Assembly: GCA_907164885.2 (NCBI GenBank)
Contig: OU015496.1
Coordinates: 106,473,322-106,537,321, forward strand
Direction of reading: 5' to 3'
DNA length: 64,000 nt
From: Dolomedes plantarius
Lineage: Eukaryota > Arthropoda > Arachnida > Araneae > Dolomedidae
This document shows, piece by piece, positions 1-10,782 of this stretch. Position 1 is the stretch's first letter, and each line of letters begins with the position of its first letter. Made by a program: the position numbers and the translations under genes. Below the pieces are notes generated by a model that saw nothing but the letters and a program-made list of their open reading frames with translations, searched no databases and was not told the DNA's origin.

Positions 1-188
1 CCTTATAGAGGAAAAAGATTTTGATCTTGTCTTCAGATAAAAAACGCATTAAGCGGGATTTTCTGGAAAGAGGTAACGTAAATCCGGGATATTTTAACAT
101 TATCGGTATAGGCAATTTTCACGGACCAGCAGAAAATGACGTAAGAAGAGGGATAGCCTACAAAACGGACAACGTAAAATCGGGGTTC

Positions 189-193
<5 letters not shown>
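1..193. repeat. Possible end fragment of a pogo/Tigger-like element
   Basis: The last bases before the TA repeat (about 170-193) read AATCGGGGTTCTAC. This resembles the right end of the Tigger element at 3687 (AATCGGGGCTCTACTG), so the stretch may be the remnant of a related element cut at the window edge. No transposase motif is visible. The call rests on a short match only. Confidence 0.3.

Positions 194-255
<62 letters not shown>
192..255. repeat. (TA)n microsatellite
   Basis: An uninterrupted TA dinucleotide tract. It ends exactly at the TA target site of the mariner-type element that starts at 256. Open frames reading Tyr-Ile repeats here are artefacts. Confidence 0.97.
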
Positions 256-258
<3 letters not shown>

Positions 259-443
259 GGTGTCCCAAAACGACCGCATAAACTCTGTACAGCTAGATTC
301 CTCATTGGGAGTACATAAAAACTGCCCAAAGAAGCGTTCCTGTACGATCAATAGTTTACGTGAAAAATACGTAAAACAAAGTATGACGTCACTGCCAGTG
401 TAAGAAAAAACACTTTATTGAACATATCAACAGCATGCACAAT

Positions 444-1516
444 TTAAAGCAGATGTTCAAAGTGTCCGCCGTGCATGTCGAGGCAGGCTTGAATACGCCT
501 TGGAATGGCTGTCATTACACGTTGCAGCATCGCGGGGTTCACCGAAGTACAAGCAGCATGCAGACGAGCAACTAAGTCCATTTGTGTTGTCACTACGTCT
601 CGATACACCAGTTCCTTCAGATGGCCCCATAGGAAAAAATCCAACGGTGTAAGATCTGGCGAACGTGGCGACCATAGAACCGGACCCCCACGTCCGATCC
701 AGTGGCCGGGGTATTCCATGTCCAGCCAACCACGTACAGGAGCACAAAAATGCGCCAGAGCCCCATCATGCTGGAACCAAAGTCCCTGTATTGCCACTAA
801 TGGTATATCATCGAGGAACTCGGTTAAGACCTCATTGAGAAACACCAAATACGACTGTCCCGAGAGCCGTTCAGGCAACAGATATGGTCCAAGCAGGCGA
901 TCCACGAGTATGCCGACCCACACGTTAAGAGACCAACGTTCCTGATGTTTCTGCGGCCGGGTTGCATGCGGTTTGACCTGGGACCACATATGGCTGTTGT
1001 GATGGTTGAATACTTCATCACGAGTGAAACATGATTCATCAGTCCACAGGATATGTGCAATGAAACCATTATCTGTGTTCTGTTGCTGCAACAGCCATTC
1101 ATAGAAGGCCACGCGTTTCTGAAAGTCATCTGGTTTCAGACCTTGCACGGTTGTGTACCGAAATGGGTGTAGCCTCTCAGACCGTAAAAGTCTGTGCACA
1201 GTACTTTTACTCGAAGTCATCTCACGGGCTAATGCGCGTGTGCTTACCTCGGGCGTCTCTTCTACCCGCTGCAGTATTGCATCCGCCTGTGCTACCGTCA
1301 GGCCGCTCCGCGATCTTCCAGTATCGTGAAGATTGGCTGTTGGCAAGACGCTTCCCGTATTTCCCGTATTCTGTCATCCAGCCTAGGGATGATGTTGACA
1401 TCGGGAGGACGGCGGGGCAGATATCGACGGGCATACTCCCTAGCAGTTCGTAAGGCATTTCCATTACATCGGCCGTACATCAAGTACATGTCGCAGTAGT
1501 CACGAACGGAGTACAT
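444..1516 (-). pseudogene. Mariner-type transposase, 41 residues between second and third Asp, one frameshift
   Basis: The transposase would cut and join DNA at the element ends in the nucleus. The long open part (1346 to 444, 300 codons) carries the DDE/D core: D103 in WTDESCF, D194 in QHDGALAH and D236 in LTPLDFFLWG. Exactly 41 residues separate the last two Asp, unlike the 34 of classic mariner, which points to the DD41D (rosa/VISITOR-like) branch. The N-terminal helix-turn-helix part lies in another frame, from an ATG at 1516 (MYSVRDYCDMYLMYG). The two frames meet near 1345-1355, where one base is missing or extra. The 300-codon part opens on TTG, so it is not a real start. The stop is TAA at 444-446. 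No other lesion is obvious. The family call is firm; the branch is inferred from spacing. Confidence 0.9.
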
Positions 1517-1573
1517 GGCCACCATACGAAGACTACCGGTAGCTGCAAGATGCAGCCTTTTAAATACCAGTTC

Positions 1574-1751
1574 CTGACGCTAGAGATATGATGAACTTTC
1601 TATGAACTTTTAACACCATTTATCTGACTTTGTTTACTGTTGTGCTTTATGCATCTGTTCAATGCTTAGTTCTTTGCTGTTTGTGTTGCCTGTAAATATG
1701 GATTAATTTTCCAAATAAAGCCATAGGTTTAATAATAAAATAAAAAAAATA

Positions 1752-1776
<25 letters not shown>
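1574..1776 (+). mobile_element. Short retroposon with (TAAA)n tail inside the mariner
   Basis: A 203-bp insert is flanked by a 13-bp direct duplication, TAAATACCAGTTC, at 1561-1573 and 1777-1789. It ends in an A-rich tail of TAAA repeats, with AATAAA about 35-60 bp before the tail. This is the signature of LINE-mediated retroposition: a 5'-truncated LINE, a SINE or a copied 3' UTR. No tRNA-like promoter boxes were seen. It sits between the transposase start and the right terminal repeat. Confidence 0.85.
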
Positions 1777-1782
<6 letters not shown>

Positions 1783-2092
1783 CCAGTTCAACGGCGGCTT
1801 AACGTCATTCCATGGCGCGCGCATATGCATGACGCGATATGCGCGGCGAACGTTTTAAACATTATCGTCTGGAAAGATATGCAAATATTGTTGTTGATAT
1901 GTCCAATAAAGTGTTTTTTCTTGCACCGGCAGTGACGTCATACTTTGTTTTTCGTATTTTTCTCGTAAACTATGGATCGTACAGGAACGCTTCTTTGGGC
2001 AGTTTTTATATACTCCCAACGAGGAATCTAGCTGTGCAGAGTTTATGCGGTCGTTTTGGGACACCCTGTATATATACATATATGTATGTACA

Positions 2093-3684
2093 CAGTAGAG
2101 CCCCGATTATCCGCGAGTGCGAGTGCCACGAAAAAAAATTTAATTACAAACCTCAAAAAAACTAATTTTAATTTTTAATCCAAGCCAACTTACACGGGAA
2201 ATGCAATAGACCCTGTACGGTAGGTTTACACAGAGAGAAGCTGAGTGGTGATCAACAAGTATCTGAGGATTTTCAACGTGATTTTGAAGATTTTGTGTTG
2301 TCTGAGGATCTGTCATATGAACAAATTTATAACGCTGATGAATCAGGGCTTTTTTGGAAGTGTCTTCCCACTCGTACTTTAGCATTTGAAAGTGAACATC
2401 AAGCGGCAGGTCACAAAAGTAGCAAGGAAGGAATTACAGTCTTGCCATGCAGCAACCCTGCGGGTAGTCACAAACTTAGGCTTCTTGTAATCGGTAAATC
2501 TAAGAAACCGAGATTTTTTAAGGGGACAAAAGTAGAAAATTTACCAGTTGATTATTTCAACCAAAAAAAAAGATTGGATGAACCAGCAGATTTTTCAAGA
2601 ATGGTTTGAAAAGATTTTTGTACCTCAAGTACGTAAACATATTGACTCAAAAAATTTGCCAAAGAAGGCTGTTTTGTTAATTGACAACGCGCCTTCACAT
2701 CCAGCTGCAAGTGTGCTTAAATCTTCTGACTGGCAAGTATTCGCAAAGTTTTTGCCCTTAAATGTTACTGCGCTGATACAACCTATGGACCAGGAAGTCA
2801 TTGCAACAATGAAGAAAACATACAGGACAAAGTTGTTACTGTCAAAAATCGAGGAAGGCTGCAAAGAATTTTAGCGGAATTATACAATTTTAGATAGAAT
2901 TTACGATATTGCGTCTGCATGGGATTACATCAAACCCTCAACCCTTGTTAAATCATGGAGAAAACTCTTTTCGAGTATCGAAACAAATGTCAACCAAAAC
3001 ATTTCTGAAGACGAGAGTGAAGTCATGCCGACTGCTACACTTGTTGACCTAGTGACATCCGTTCCGGGAGGTGAAAATGTCGACGAAGAGAACATAGAAG
3101 AGTGCAGGAATGCGACGCAAGTAAGTCCGGGTTTGAACGACTGACTGACATAGAGATAATGAACAAAGCAATGGGAGTGAACGAGAATGAAGTACAAAAT
3201 GAAAGTGAAGACGAGGCGCCCACGCGGATGACACACGAAACTGCTTTGCAGCACGTAGACGGATAGCTTCAATATTTAGAGGAACAAGACGACGATGCAC
3301 ATCTAGCAGAAAAAAATCATGTTAAGGAAAGTACAATTTAGAATAAAGAAAAGGTGTTTTCAAAGCAAGAAGCAAAAACGAATGACTGATTTTTTTAAAA
3401 AGGTGTAACTGAACACTTTTTATACTTACAGTATGTATGTGTTGTTTTTTGTTTACCGTTCTTTATTTTAATGATTTAGACATAGAGCAAATGTGTCTGC
3501 TGTACTATACATATGTATGTATTTTAAAAATTTTATTATGGTTTTGTACAATAAAACATAGTTTTTATGTTGAAATATTTTTTTTTTGTGTTTGCACCTC
3601 ATTTTTAGACATTTTCGGGTTATCCGCGATTTTTGTTATCCGCGGTGCCCTTGACACCCAATTCCGCGGATAATCGGGGCTCTA

Positions 3685-3687
<3 letters not shown>
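2093..3687 (+). mobile_element. Pogo/Tigger DNA transposon, internally decayed
   Basis: The left end reads CAGTAGAGCCCCGATTATCC. The right end is its inverse (GGATAATCGGGGCTCTACTG). The right flank has the expected TA (3688-3689); the left flank reads CA, so that copy of the duplication has changed. The element encodes a degraded CENP-B/pogo-type transposase missing its DNA-binding N-terminus. Confidence 0.92.
2218..3408 (+). pseudogene. Tigger/pogo transposase fragment with C-terminal PIP box
   Basis: The DDE core is recognisable. The first Asp is in YNADESGLF (about 2330), the second in LLIDNAPSHP (about 2680) and the third in ALIQPMDQEV (about 2790), with 34 residues between the last two. 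The frame breaks near 2560-2600 and again at a stop at 2871-2873. Coding similarity resumes from about 2890 (AWDYIKPSTL) and, after more breaks, ends QKRMTDFFKKV at a TAA (3406-3408). That tail fits the PCNA-binding PIP box (Q-x-x-M-x-x-F-F), known from pogo transposases. The helix-turn-helix region expected upstream is absent, so it was deleted. The copy cannot encode a working enzyme. Confidence 0.88.

Positions 3688-3723
<36 letters not shown>
3688..3723. repeat. (TA)n microsatellite
   Basis: A pure TA tract adjoining the right end of the Tigger element, possibly expanded from its TA target site. Confidence 0.9.
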
Positions 3724-3725
<2 letters not shown>

Positions 3726-3728
<3 letters not shown>

Positions 3729-4017
3729 GATGACCCGAATGGTCATCTTCTGAAATAAGCATCGTCGTGGCCGGAAAATAATACAGTCAGCTTCAGGAAC
3801 AAACGAATTTATTAAACAGTAAAGCAATATATCTTATTCGCTCCGAGTCAGTCCAGCGTCTCCTCGTAAAAGCGCGAAAAATAGAATTAGGTCAGAGAGG
3901 TTGCCAGAATTGGCGGAGGAAGTTAGTGTGTGGAAAGGCGAGGCAGAGAAGAAAGAGGGGTTACCAGGACAGACATAAAGCTCAGAATGGGCGATCATAG
4001 GCAGTTAGTAATATTAT

Positions 4018-4018
<1 letters not shown>
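3726..4018 (-). repeat. Possible solo LTR fragment
   Basis: Read on the minus strand, this stretch ends GGGTCATCACA, has AATAAA-like sequence about 80 bp before that end and a TATA-like GATATATTG stretch. Together these resemble the R-U5 part of an LTR. The other boundary is unclear and no partner LTR was found in the window. Confidence 0.35.

Positions 4019-4051
<33 letters not shown>
4018..4051. repeat. (CA)n then (TA)n microsatellite
   Basis: About ten CA units followed directly by TA units. Confidence 0.9.
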
Positions 4052-5774
4052 ATAAAACTGGGATTGACATTACTATTTAACTACTGTCTTCCATAGCTCT
4101 GAAAGTTGATTAAGGTGGTATGGTGTGTACCTTATTTTTTCTCTTATCTGTTAATGAAAGTAATGATTTAATATTTGTATGATATAAAACTAAAGAATAT
4201 GGAATATAGAAGCCCATCCCTATTAAACAGTCATCCCTCAAAACAGCTACTTTTTTTGGAACCATGACTGGCTGCCATAGAGAAGTTTCACTATATTATG
4301 TATATGACTAATTTGTTTTTGAAAAAACTACTGAAAATTAAAAGGAAATTATACTAAAGTTTTCAAAATTTCCCTGTACATTTTTCCATCTTCTATTTTG
4401 CCGTAAATATGCAAATTCAATTATGCATTGAATTTTCATTGTTTCAAAAAGAAAACGAGCCTTAAATGTAGCAGAATACCCTAAGTAATATATTTTCTTC
4501 TGTATTAGAAATTATTTGTTCTACAACTTAAACAATACAAATAAGAAACTCGCCTAATCTAATAACAATACGGCTTCCGGGAAAGTGAAGCGAAATGTTC
4601 CAATTATCCTTGTTCAATTGTTACGCTTCTCACCTTGCCCTATATAAATACGTGGCACATTTTTTTCTTTCTCCTAAAAGCCTTAAAAGTACTGGATACA
4701 AAACTAAGAGGGTTCTAGTTTAGTTGGCGCTGCTGGAAAAGTAAATCAAGAAGTAAATTGGAAGCTTTTTCAACCACAAAAGAGTCAACTAATACATTTA
4801 ATTAAGCCTTTTTTTAATTCCAGAGTTTCCTCCAGGAATGCAAAGCAAAAATTAGAATTTGGAAATTAGTTCTTAGCATACTATTGACTTTATTAGAAGT
4901 TCTTTGTGTGCTGGGCATAATAGTTAAAGTTTTTACTTATTGTTGTAACACAACTCTACTTTGTCCGAATTTCAAAGACTTCTGAGAACTGTAGTTATAA
5001 AATTAACCCAGAAAGGCTGGACATGTACGTATTTCGGGCCAAAAAATGTTCGAAAACCCAGTTTGCTTGTTTGAATCCCGAGATAGGCGTGGGGATTTGT
5101 AGCCGTTTGGAATCGGCTTTAAGCTTCAGTTAGCTGATAGTTTATACCTCCGTGTTGTAAAAGCTCAGCGTGAAAGTCGGTGCTTCCACGAACTGATAAA
5201 TATCCAGGAATACACGTAATGGACTATACATTAAAACTAAGTTATATCGCTGAATCCTAAATACGTTTATTTAATACATCCCTACGTTTCCCTTCCATTA
5301 ATTATCCATGCTATACTTGTTGCTATTTAGAATTTCTGATTTAAAATAGCAACAAAGTTTTTTTAAATACTTTATTATTAAAATGTATTCCAAATACGCT
5401 AAATATCTTGACTAAAGTAATACTTAAAACTGAAAACTTTCTACTTTTAACTCCTCATGAAATTTTATTTTTCTTGATATCCCTTTCCATGAAAAAAAAA
5501 TTATTACAAGGGTCACTTAAATCTTCTCAAAATACGGATGAATAATCAATTCCTATTTATCCCCAGCGTAATCTGCTTGCACTGCAACTCCCACTTTGCT
5601 GCAGAACGAAAATGCATTTTTGTCGTACATTTCAATGCTGTAGTCCAATCCTCTTGCGTTTCTCATAATTTCATCGAAGTTACTCGTGATGACGTCGAAA
5701 GGTATGAGTTGCATTTTACATACTCTTATAATGTCTTTTCTTCCTGGGGGAGGGCTTTAACGATGCTCTAAACC
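4052..5774. other. AT-rich stretch, nothing recognised
   Basis: No protein motif, terminal repeat or RNA structure was recognised on either strand. An open frame at 5538-5771 resembles no family I know and lacks coding features. Confidence 0.6.
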
Positions 5775-5845
5775 GGCCATACTCAACCTTTTTTTTTTTT
5801 CTCGGGCAGCATGCATATGTTTCCTACATTACGCGGGCCGCAACA
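5775..5845. repeat. hAT-like end fragment
   Basis: The sequence CCATACTCAACC followed by a long T run and GCGGGCCGC resembles the end of the widespread hAT elements whose termini read like CAGTGGTTCTCAACC plus a T tract. No partner end was found. The Tc1 element starts immediately to the right. Confidence 0.4.
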
Positions 5846-5940
5846 TACACTGAAGAGCCTAAAAACCTGGTACAAGCGTGTGTACGCAAATAACGGAGGC
5901 ATGCAACCAATCAACGTAACGTGATGCGGTCGTCAGCGCC

Positions 5941-5949
5941 TATATAAGA
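5941..5949 (+). promoter_or_regulatory. Candidate TATA box of the Tc1 transposase
   Basis: TATATAAGA stands between the left terminal repeat and the transposase ATG at 5995, the usual place for a promoter in these short elements. The call rests on motif and position only. Confidence 0.45.
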
Positions 5950-5994
5950 TAACAGGTGGCTGGCGAATCTGTTAGATTGGTTCCTGCTACTACA

Positions 5995-7031
5995 ATGGCA
6001 GGTTACCACGAGTTATATTACTTTAAATATGATGTTAAAGTCGGCGCACGAGAAATGGGACATAGCCTCTCCGAGGTAGCGATGCAATTTGGAGTTTCGC
6101 GCACGACCATTTATAGAGTGTACCGTGAATATCAAGTATCCGGTAAAACATCAGATCTCCTACAGCGGTGCGGCCGGAAAAAGACCTTGAAAGAACTGGA
6201 CCGTCGACGACTGACGAGAATCCTTAAACGAGATAGGCGTGCAACAGTTCCTAAAATTGCTGCGGATTTCAATGCTGGAGCATCAACAAGGGTCATCTTG
6301 CGAACTGTTCATCAGACCGTCACTGATATGGGCTTTCGGAGATTCAGGCTCGTGTGCCGTTGTTGACTGCACGGCACAGAACTTTACTCCTTGCCTGGGC
6401 CCGCCAACACCTCCATTGGACCATTGATGATTGGAAACAGGTTGCTTCAACTGACGAGTCTCGTTTCCAATTGTATCGGGCGGATGGAAATGTACGAGTA
6501 TGGAGACAATCTCATGAATCCATGGACCGTACGTGTCAACAGGGGACTGTTCAAGCTGGTGGAGCCTGTGTGATGGTATGGGGCGAGTGCAGTTGCTGTG
6601 ATATGGGACCCCTGATACATCTACAGATGACTCTGACAAGTGACAGGTATATAAACTTCCTGTCCGATCATCTACACCCATTCATGTCCATTGTGCATTC
6701 TGACGGACTTGGACAATTCCAACAGGAAAATGTGACACCCCACACACTGAGAATTGCTACTGAGTGGTTCCAGGATCAACTCTTCTGACTTTATACACTT
6801 CCATTGTCCACCTAAATCCCCAGGCTTTAACATCATTGAGCATATCTGAGATGCCTTCCATTTGCTGTTCAGAAGAGATCTCCACCCCCGCGCACTCCTA
6901 TGGATTTGGAGATTTCCCTGCAGAATTCATGGTGTGAATTGTCTCCAGGATACCTTCAGACATTAGTCGAGTCCATGCCAAATCGTGTTCCGGCATTTTT
7001 GAGTGCTCGTGGGGGCCCTACACAATATTAG
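5995..7031 (+). pseudogene. Tc1 transposase, frameshifted, second catalytic Asp replaced
   Basis: A cut-and-paste transposase. The first part (MAGYHELYYFKYDVKVG to about 6366) holds two helix-turn-helix (paired-like) DNA-binding regions, including GVSRTTIYRVYREYQ, then a stop. A second frame (6354-6788) holds the first catalytic Asp in STDESRFQLY and the RVWR segment. The expected second Asp in the usual QQDN-type motif is read as QQENVTPH, an Asp-to-Glu change. After another frame change, SPGFNIIEHIWDA (about 6818-6855) marks the third acidic residue, here followed by an in-frame TGA in place of Trp. The C-terminus ends GGPTQY at TAG 7029-7031. At least two frameshifts and two missense or nonsense lesions make this copy dead. 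I start it at the ATG at 5995 rather than 5956 because the family begins MAGY. Confidence 0.9.
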
Positions 7032-7189
7032 GCAGGTGTACCTGTTTTTGGGGCTCTTCAGTGTAGTACACTATATCTTGTAATGTTCATTTATTTATCA
7101 CAAAAGCCCGGAAGATTGGCTATGACGCCATTTGTTCTCAGCAAAGGGCGATACTGTTGGCTATTCATTTAAGGGGACACCAAACAGGT

Positions 7190-7345
7190 GGCCGGCATTA
7201 ATACTACAAGCCGGTCCCGTAATTTAGAACAGAGTCAAGTGACGAGACCGGAACACTTGACCCCGCACCTCCAGAGGTAAATTTGAGAACTTGGGGACAC
7301 TGCAGCCACGACAGATTTTACGTGCATAGGCCACCATTAGTACCT
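7190..7345 (-). repeat. Copy 1 of a three-copy dispersed retroposon-like repeat
   Basis: This copy matches 29060-29270 (opposite orientation) and 48890-49075 (same orientation). Shared landmarks are CCGGTCCCGTAATTT, CACTTGACCCCGC, CCTCCAGAGGTAAAT and GCCGCCATTAGT-like sequence. The 48.8-kb copy ends in a (CAA)n-type tail on the minus strand, which suggests a LINE or SINE 3' region. This copy is truncated. Confidence 0.75.
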
Positions 7346-7354
7346 AAAGAAAAA

Positions 7355-7795
7355 TTCCTGAAGAAAAATGGAAAATTTCATTATTTGAATCAAACAATAA
7401 ATTTAACAGCTTGTGTAATGAAAACATATTAATAGTTTATCTTACGATAGATGGAGCAATTCTACGTTACCTGTAATTTTCGACGATGCTTTTCCGCCAA
7501 TCCGCCTATCGGGATATCACTGCACTTGTTATTTTTGGTAGGGAAAATAAAGAACACGAGAGAATGGCAAAGTATATAGCCAACAAAGAAATATAACAGA
7601 CTTTTTCTTGGAGAAAAATGAAAAATTTCATTATTATTTGAATTACACAATGAATCTAACAGCTTGTGTAATGATAACATTAATAACTCATCTTCTTACG
7701 ATAGATGGACAATTTTGAGTCACCTGTAACTTTCGACGACGCTTTCAAGCCTAGCCGCACATCGGGAGATCACTGCGCTTGTTATCTTTGGTCTG
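7355..7795. repeat. Diverged tandem duplication, unit about 245-250 bp
   Basis: The unit at about 7355-7545 recurs at about 7606-7795. Shared blocks include AACAGCTTGTGTAATGA, CTTACGATAGATGGA, CACCTGTAA-like, TTTCGACGA and ATCACTGC.CTTGTTAT. Substitutions and small indels show the duplication is old. No coding signal. Confidence 0.85.
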
Positions 7796-8520
7796 GAGAA
7801 CATTTTGCCCCGAGCAAAATGAATTATTTGGAAGGAAAATTAAATTTTCTTTTCTATAAAAAATACATTTAAAGGATATTTAGACTGAGCTTTAACTGAA
7901 GTCATTTAGCGTTATTTTCAGTTGAAGGAAACTGAAGAAAAAATTTACGTCAAAGTGTGCAAAATTTAATAACTGGGAAATATATAAAATGTGATCTACT
8001 GTACTTGCAGTATAATATAATAAATGAAGACGCTGAGAGTAATATTTTTAAATAAAAAAAAATTCTATTTCTGATTAAAGTGGAAGGCTGCCTTGCAAAA
8101 TGATTTAGCTGGTCGAATAAAAATACCTGAATTCTGCCCATAAAATTAACTTCTTTTAAACTTTTTTTCTACAATCATAATTACTGTTTTTGATGTTTTG
8201 GTTTAGTTTCAAGCTAATATGTTTTTAAAGAAAAATATTAATGAAATGTGTGCTTCTTAAATAACCAGTAAATTCTAAAGTTTCCCGATCTTAAAAATAT
8301 CTCATGCATACATGCATTTCCTCTCTTATTTAAATATTATAAGACGTTACAAATGTATTACTTTACTTTTACGACGGTGCAGTCGCCAGCGCCATAAAGA
8401 TAAACATCGTTGGTTGAAATTCAAATTTTATATGTTACTAGAGTTGAAAAGAAAATATTCGTATATAATTTTTTTTCCTCAACAGATTAAAATTTCAGCT
8501 ACTTTCAAAGAAAATATTTA
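7796..8520. other. AT-rich stretch, nothing recognised
   Basis: Neither strand shows a recognisable motif, terminal repeat or RNA structure. Confidence 0.6.
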
Positions 8521-8529
8521 ATATGCCTA

Positions 8530-8790
8530 TAAAAGAACTTTCAATAAAAATTCCGATATTTCAGCATTCATTCGGAAATCGGATATTAAAGGACTTCCCA
8601 AATCCCCCCAAATTTAACGATTTTATTATGCAGAAAAATTCTGGCTTTTTTTCAACCATGTAAGAGCACGCGGTCACGTTCTTTGAAGTACTTTAAAGGG
8701 TAAAGTATTAAGATAAGAAAATTTTCTCAGCAAATGGCTTGAAACGTTTGTTTTAAAATATGGAAATGCTTAAGTAAAATCCTTTTGTAA
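8530..8790 (+). repeat. Diverged copy of the 11.85-12.06 kb repeat
   Basis: Blocks such as CGGTCACGTTCTTTGAAG, AAAGGGTAA, GCAAATGGC and AAATATGGAAAT recur in the same order near 11845-12060, and the last two also near 13135-13190. It is an old interspersed repeat with no visible coding region. Confidence 0.65.
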
Positions 8791-9491
8791 ACTTTTAAGA
8801 CTAAAGCTAAAATCATATGGCCGAGGTTTGCATTATCATTAAACAAGCATTATCTTAAGGATTTTTTCCCTCTCTGCGTGATTAACTTTTGGTCGGAGTT
8901 AAAACAGTATCAGAATTCATTACTGAAACAGGATCTTTAGAAGGGGACCATGCGAATTTCCTTTTAGAATATCCATTCATTTTTTAACTGTGTATAAGTT
9001 TAAAACCTTTGAAATCAACCCTCATTAAAATATGCCTGGGATATTTTCAAGGGAACAATAAACTTTAAGTGTCAATTATGCCTTTAAATATTAAAGCAGG
9101 GAAAACTTTAATGCATACACTCTATTGTGTAAGTAACGTAAATTAAAAAAAATATATTTAGGAAGAGTTAGCTTATATGCTTTTGGAAATGTAATAAATT
9201 ATTTGTTACATTTATCACTCATAGTAGATCATGTCTGGTAAAAGTCTTTAATAGTTTTAAAAAATTCTCACTGAAGGCCATTGTAATACGGGATAAAAAT
9301 GGATCATCTTTTTCTGAGCACAATAGTGCTGAAAATTTGCTTTATTTAAGACCAAAGACAAACAATTCGTAAGTGTTTGAATTTAACAATCTTTTCTGTT
9401 AGCCTTTATTGTTTCAATGTGCTTCAGTGTTTTATCAGCGTTTGTTGGGGGGAACACAAGCTTAGATGTATAATTTAAGGTTGCTGTCTAA
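8791..9491. other. AT-rich stretch, nothing recognised
   Basis: No motif or structure could be supported on either strand. Confidence 0.6.
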
Positions 9492-9881
9492 CCCTATTGG
9501 ATTTGATCACCTCAATGTTAACCTATGGAGAAAATTTGTCTACTATTGACAACTGCATAAATGCTGATAATCCAATAAAAATGGTATTTTCAGATAGCCT
9601 GAACTTTTCTGCACCTTGCAACAGGATTCAGTTTATAAATTTCGTCCCCCAAAGGAACTGATGACCCTTTAAAACATACTATACCAGATTTTGGCATCGA
9701 GTAATTTTAATTTTAAACTATTATTCGCATTTTTTTTTTGTAAACGAAAAATGCCCCAAGGTGCAAAATCTCTCTCTCTATAACGAGTACAATTTAAGAA
9801 AAAAATCATTAAATCCAAGTCTGCAATTCTTGGACACATTTTCAACATAGGTTAACATCAAAATGAGCGAATCCAATAGGG
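9492..9881. mobile_element. MITE family A, complete copy (about 390 bp)
   Basis: Both ends read CCCTATTGGATT...GATGTTAACC inward, with about 50-bp imperfect inverted termini (left 9492-9545; right inverse 9881 to 9832). There is no coding capacity. Copies or part copies lie at 30680-31290 and 45912-46213. No clear target duplication was found, so the superfamily is undecided. This copy keeps the uninterrupted sequence around 9552-9576 and serves as the empty site for the SINE insertion at 30948. Confidence 0.88.
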
Positions 9882-10651
9882 ATGGTACACATTAAGCATA
9901 TCCGAAAAGATATCCGGTGGTGATATCCGAAACGCTACAAAATCCAAATCAGTTTGAGAGACATGATGTCGCAAGTGAAAAAGGCTTCCGCTGCGTTGGT
10001 CGTCAACTGCATCGCGTAATGCACGTGTAAATTACTTTGTTATATAAAATGTATCTGTCAAATTATGTTTTTACGCTGGAGTACGCCCAACTCACTGAAT
10101 TATTACGTGTGATCCTGCGGATGTAAACTCCTTACACTAAGTGAGTTCTAAGTGGATGTTCAGTTAGCATACGGACTTTACAGAAGCTGCATGTGCATTC
10201 CAATCGCAGCCGGCCAGACTATCACTACGTTTAGTCAGAAATATGACGTTCAACGCTGAAAAATGAATCATTGAAGTTCAATGCTGTGTGTATTTATGGT
10301 AATATTGGAATAAAATTATACAGTGATAAATTTGCAAAGCAAAGAGCATGGGAAGAGATAAGATAAAGCTTTTATGAGGATTAAATATTTGATTCTTGAA
10401 ACGACACTTCGCTCATTTGATAATATTGAAAGAACTTATGGGGGTATTTCTTTACTTCTAGGCACACAGTATGAAACTCGCCAATAGAAAGCGGCCAACA
10501 GGATTGTGGTGTTGATGGGCGATTGTCCTCAGGGCAGTTCCTCACTGCACTGGATAAACAAAATATAGTTTGCTGATGAAAAGGGGTAAATCTCGCTTGT
10601 TTCTGAGGAAAAGAGGCCTATCGGCATTTGAAGTTCACGGAAAGGTTGTAA
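9882..10651. other. Unannotated stretch
   Basis: No gene, terminal repeat or structured RNA recognised. Confidence 0.55.
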
Positions 10652-10782
10652 GGGCCTGTTCACAAAGAATCCATCAGCGTCAGCGTAAAAAATTTAACCA
10701 ATCATATACCAGTCATTGATCCGTTTAATCAATCAGCGCCAACGGAATCTTTAACGCTGACGGATTCTATGTGAACAGGTCC
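10652..10782. mobile_element. PIF/Harbinger-like MITE (family B), 131 bp
   Basis: The element is nearly palindromic. Its ends read GGGCCTGTTCACAAAGAATC and, inverted, GGACCTGTTCACATAGAATC. TAA flanks both sides (10649-10651 and 10783-10785), which with the GGGCCTGTT terminus fits the 3-bp TAA/TTA target duplication of PIF/Harbinger MITEs. A second copy lies within the hAT element at about 49885-50022. Confidence 0.9.

Larger units (their letters stand above)
256..2068 (-). mobile_element. Mariner-type DNA transposon with 177-bp terminal inverted repeats
   Basis: Both ends begin CAGGGTGTCCCAAAACGACC. The repeats run about 256-432 and 1892-2068 and are nearly identical by eye. TA lies on each side (254-255 and 2069-2070), the target duplication expected of IS630-Tc1-mariner elements. 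One transposase gene runs on the minus strand. A perfect TGACGTCA palindrome lies in each repeat (384-391 and 1933-1940). A short retroposon with its own duplication lies at 1574-1776. The transposase is frameshifted, so this copy is probably dead, but the well-matched ends suggest moderate age. Confidence 0.93.
5848..7063 (+). mobile_element. Tc1-family DNA transposon, degraded
   Basis: The termini are inverted repeats (left CACTGAAGAGCCTAAAAACC; right inverse CACTGAAGAGCCCCAAAAAC) with TA on both sides (5846-5847 and 7064-7065). The repeats are about 30 bp. One transposase gene runs left to right, preceded by TATATAAGA (5941-5949), a plausible TATA box about 45 bp before the ATG. Confidence 0.93.

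Noticed and set aside
505..945. A 146-residue open frame on the plus strand
   Set aside because: It is the antisense of the mariner transposase.
5538..5771. A 77-residue open frame as a gene
   Set aside because: No domain, no related copy in the window and composition like its surroundings.
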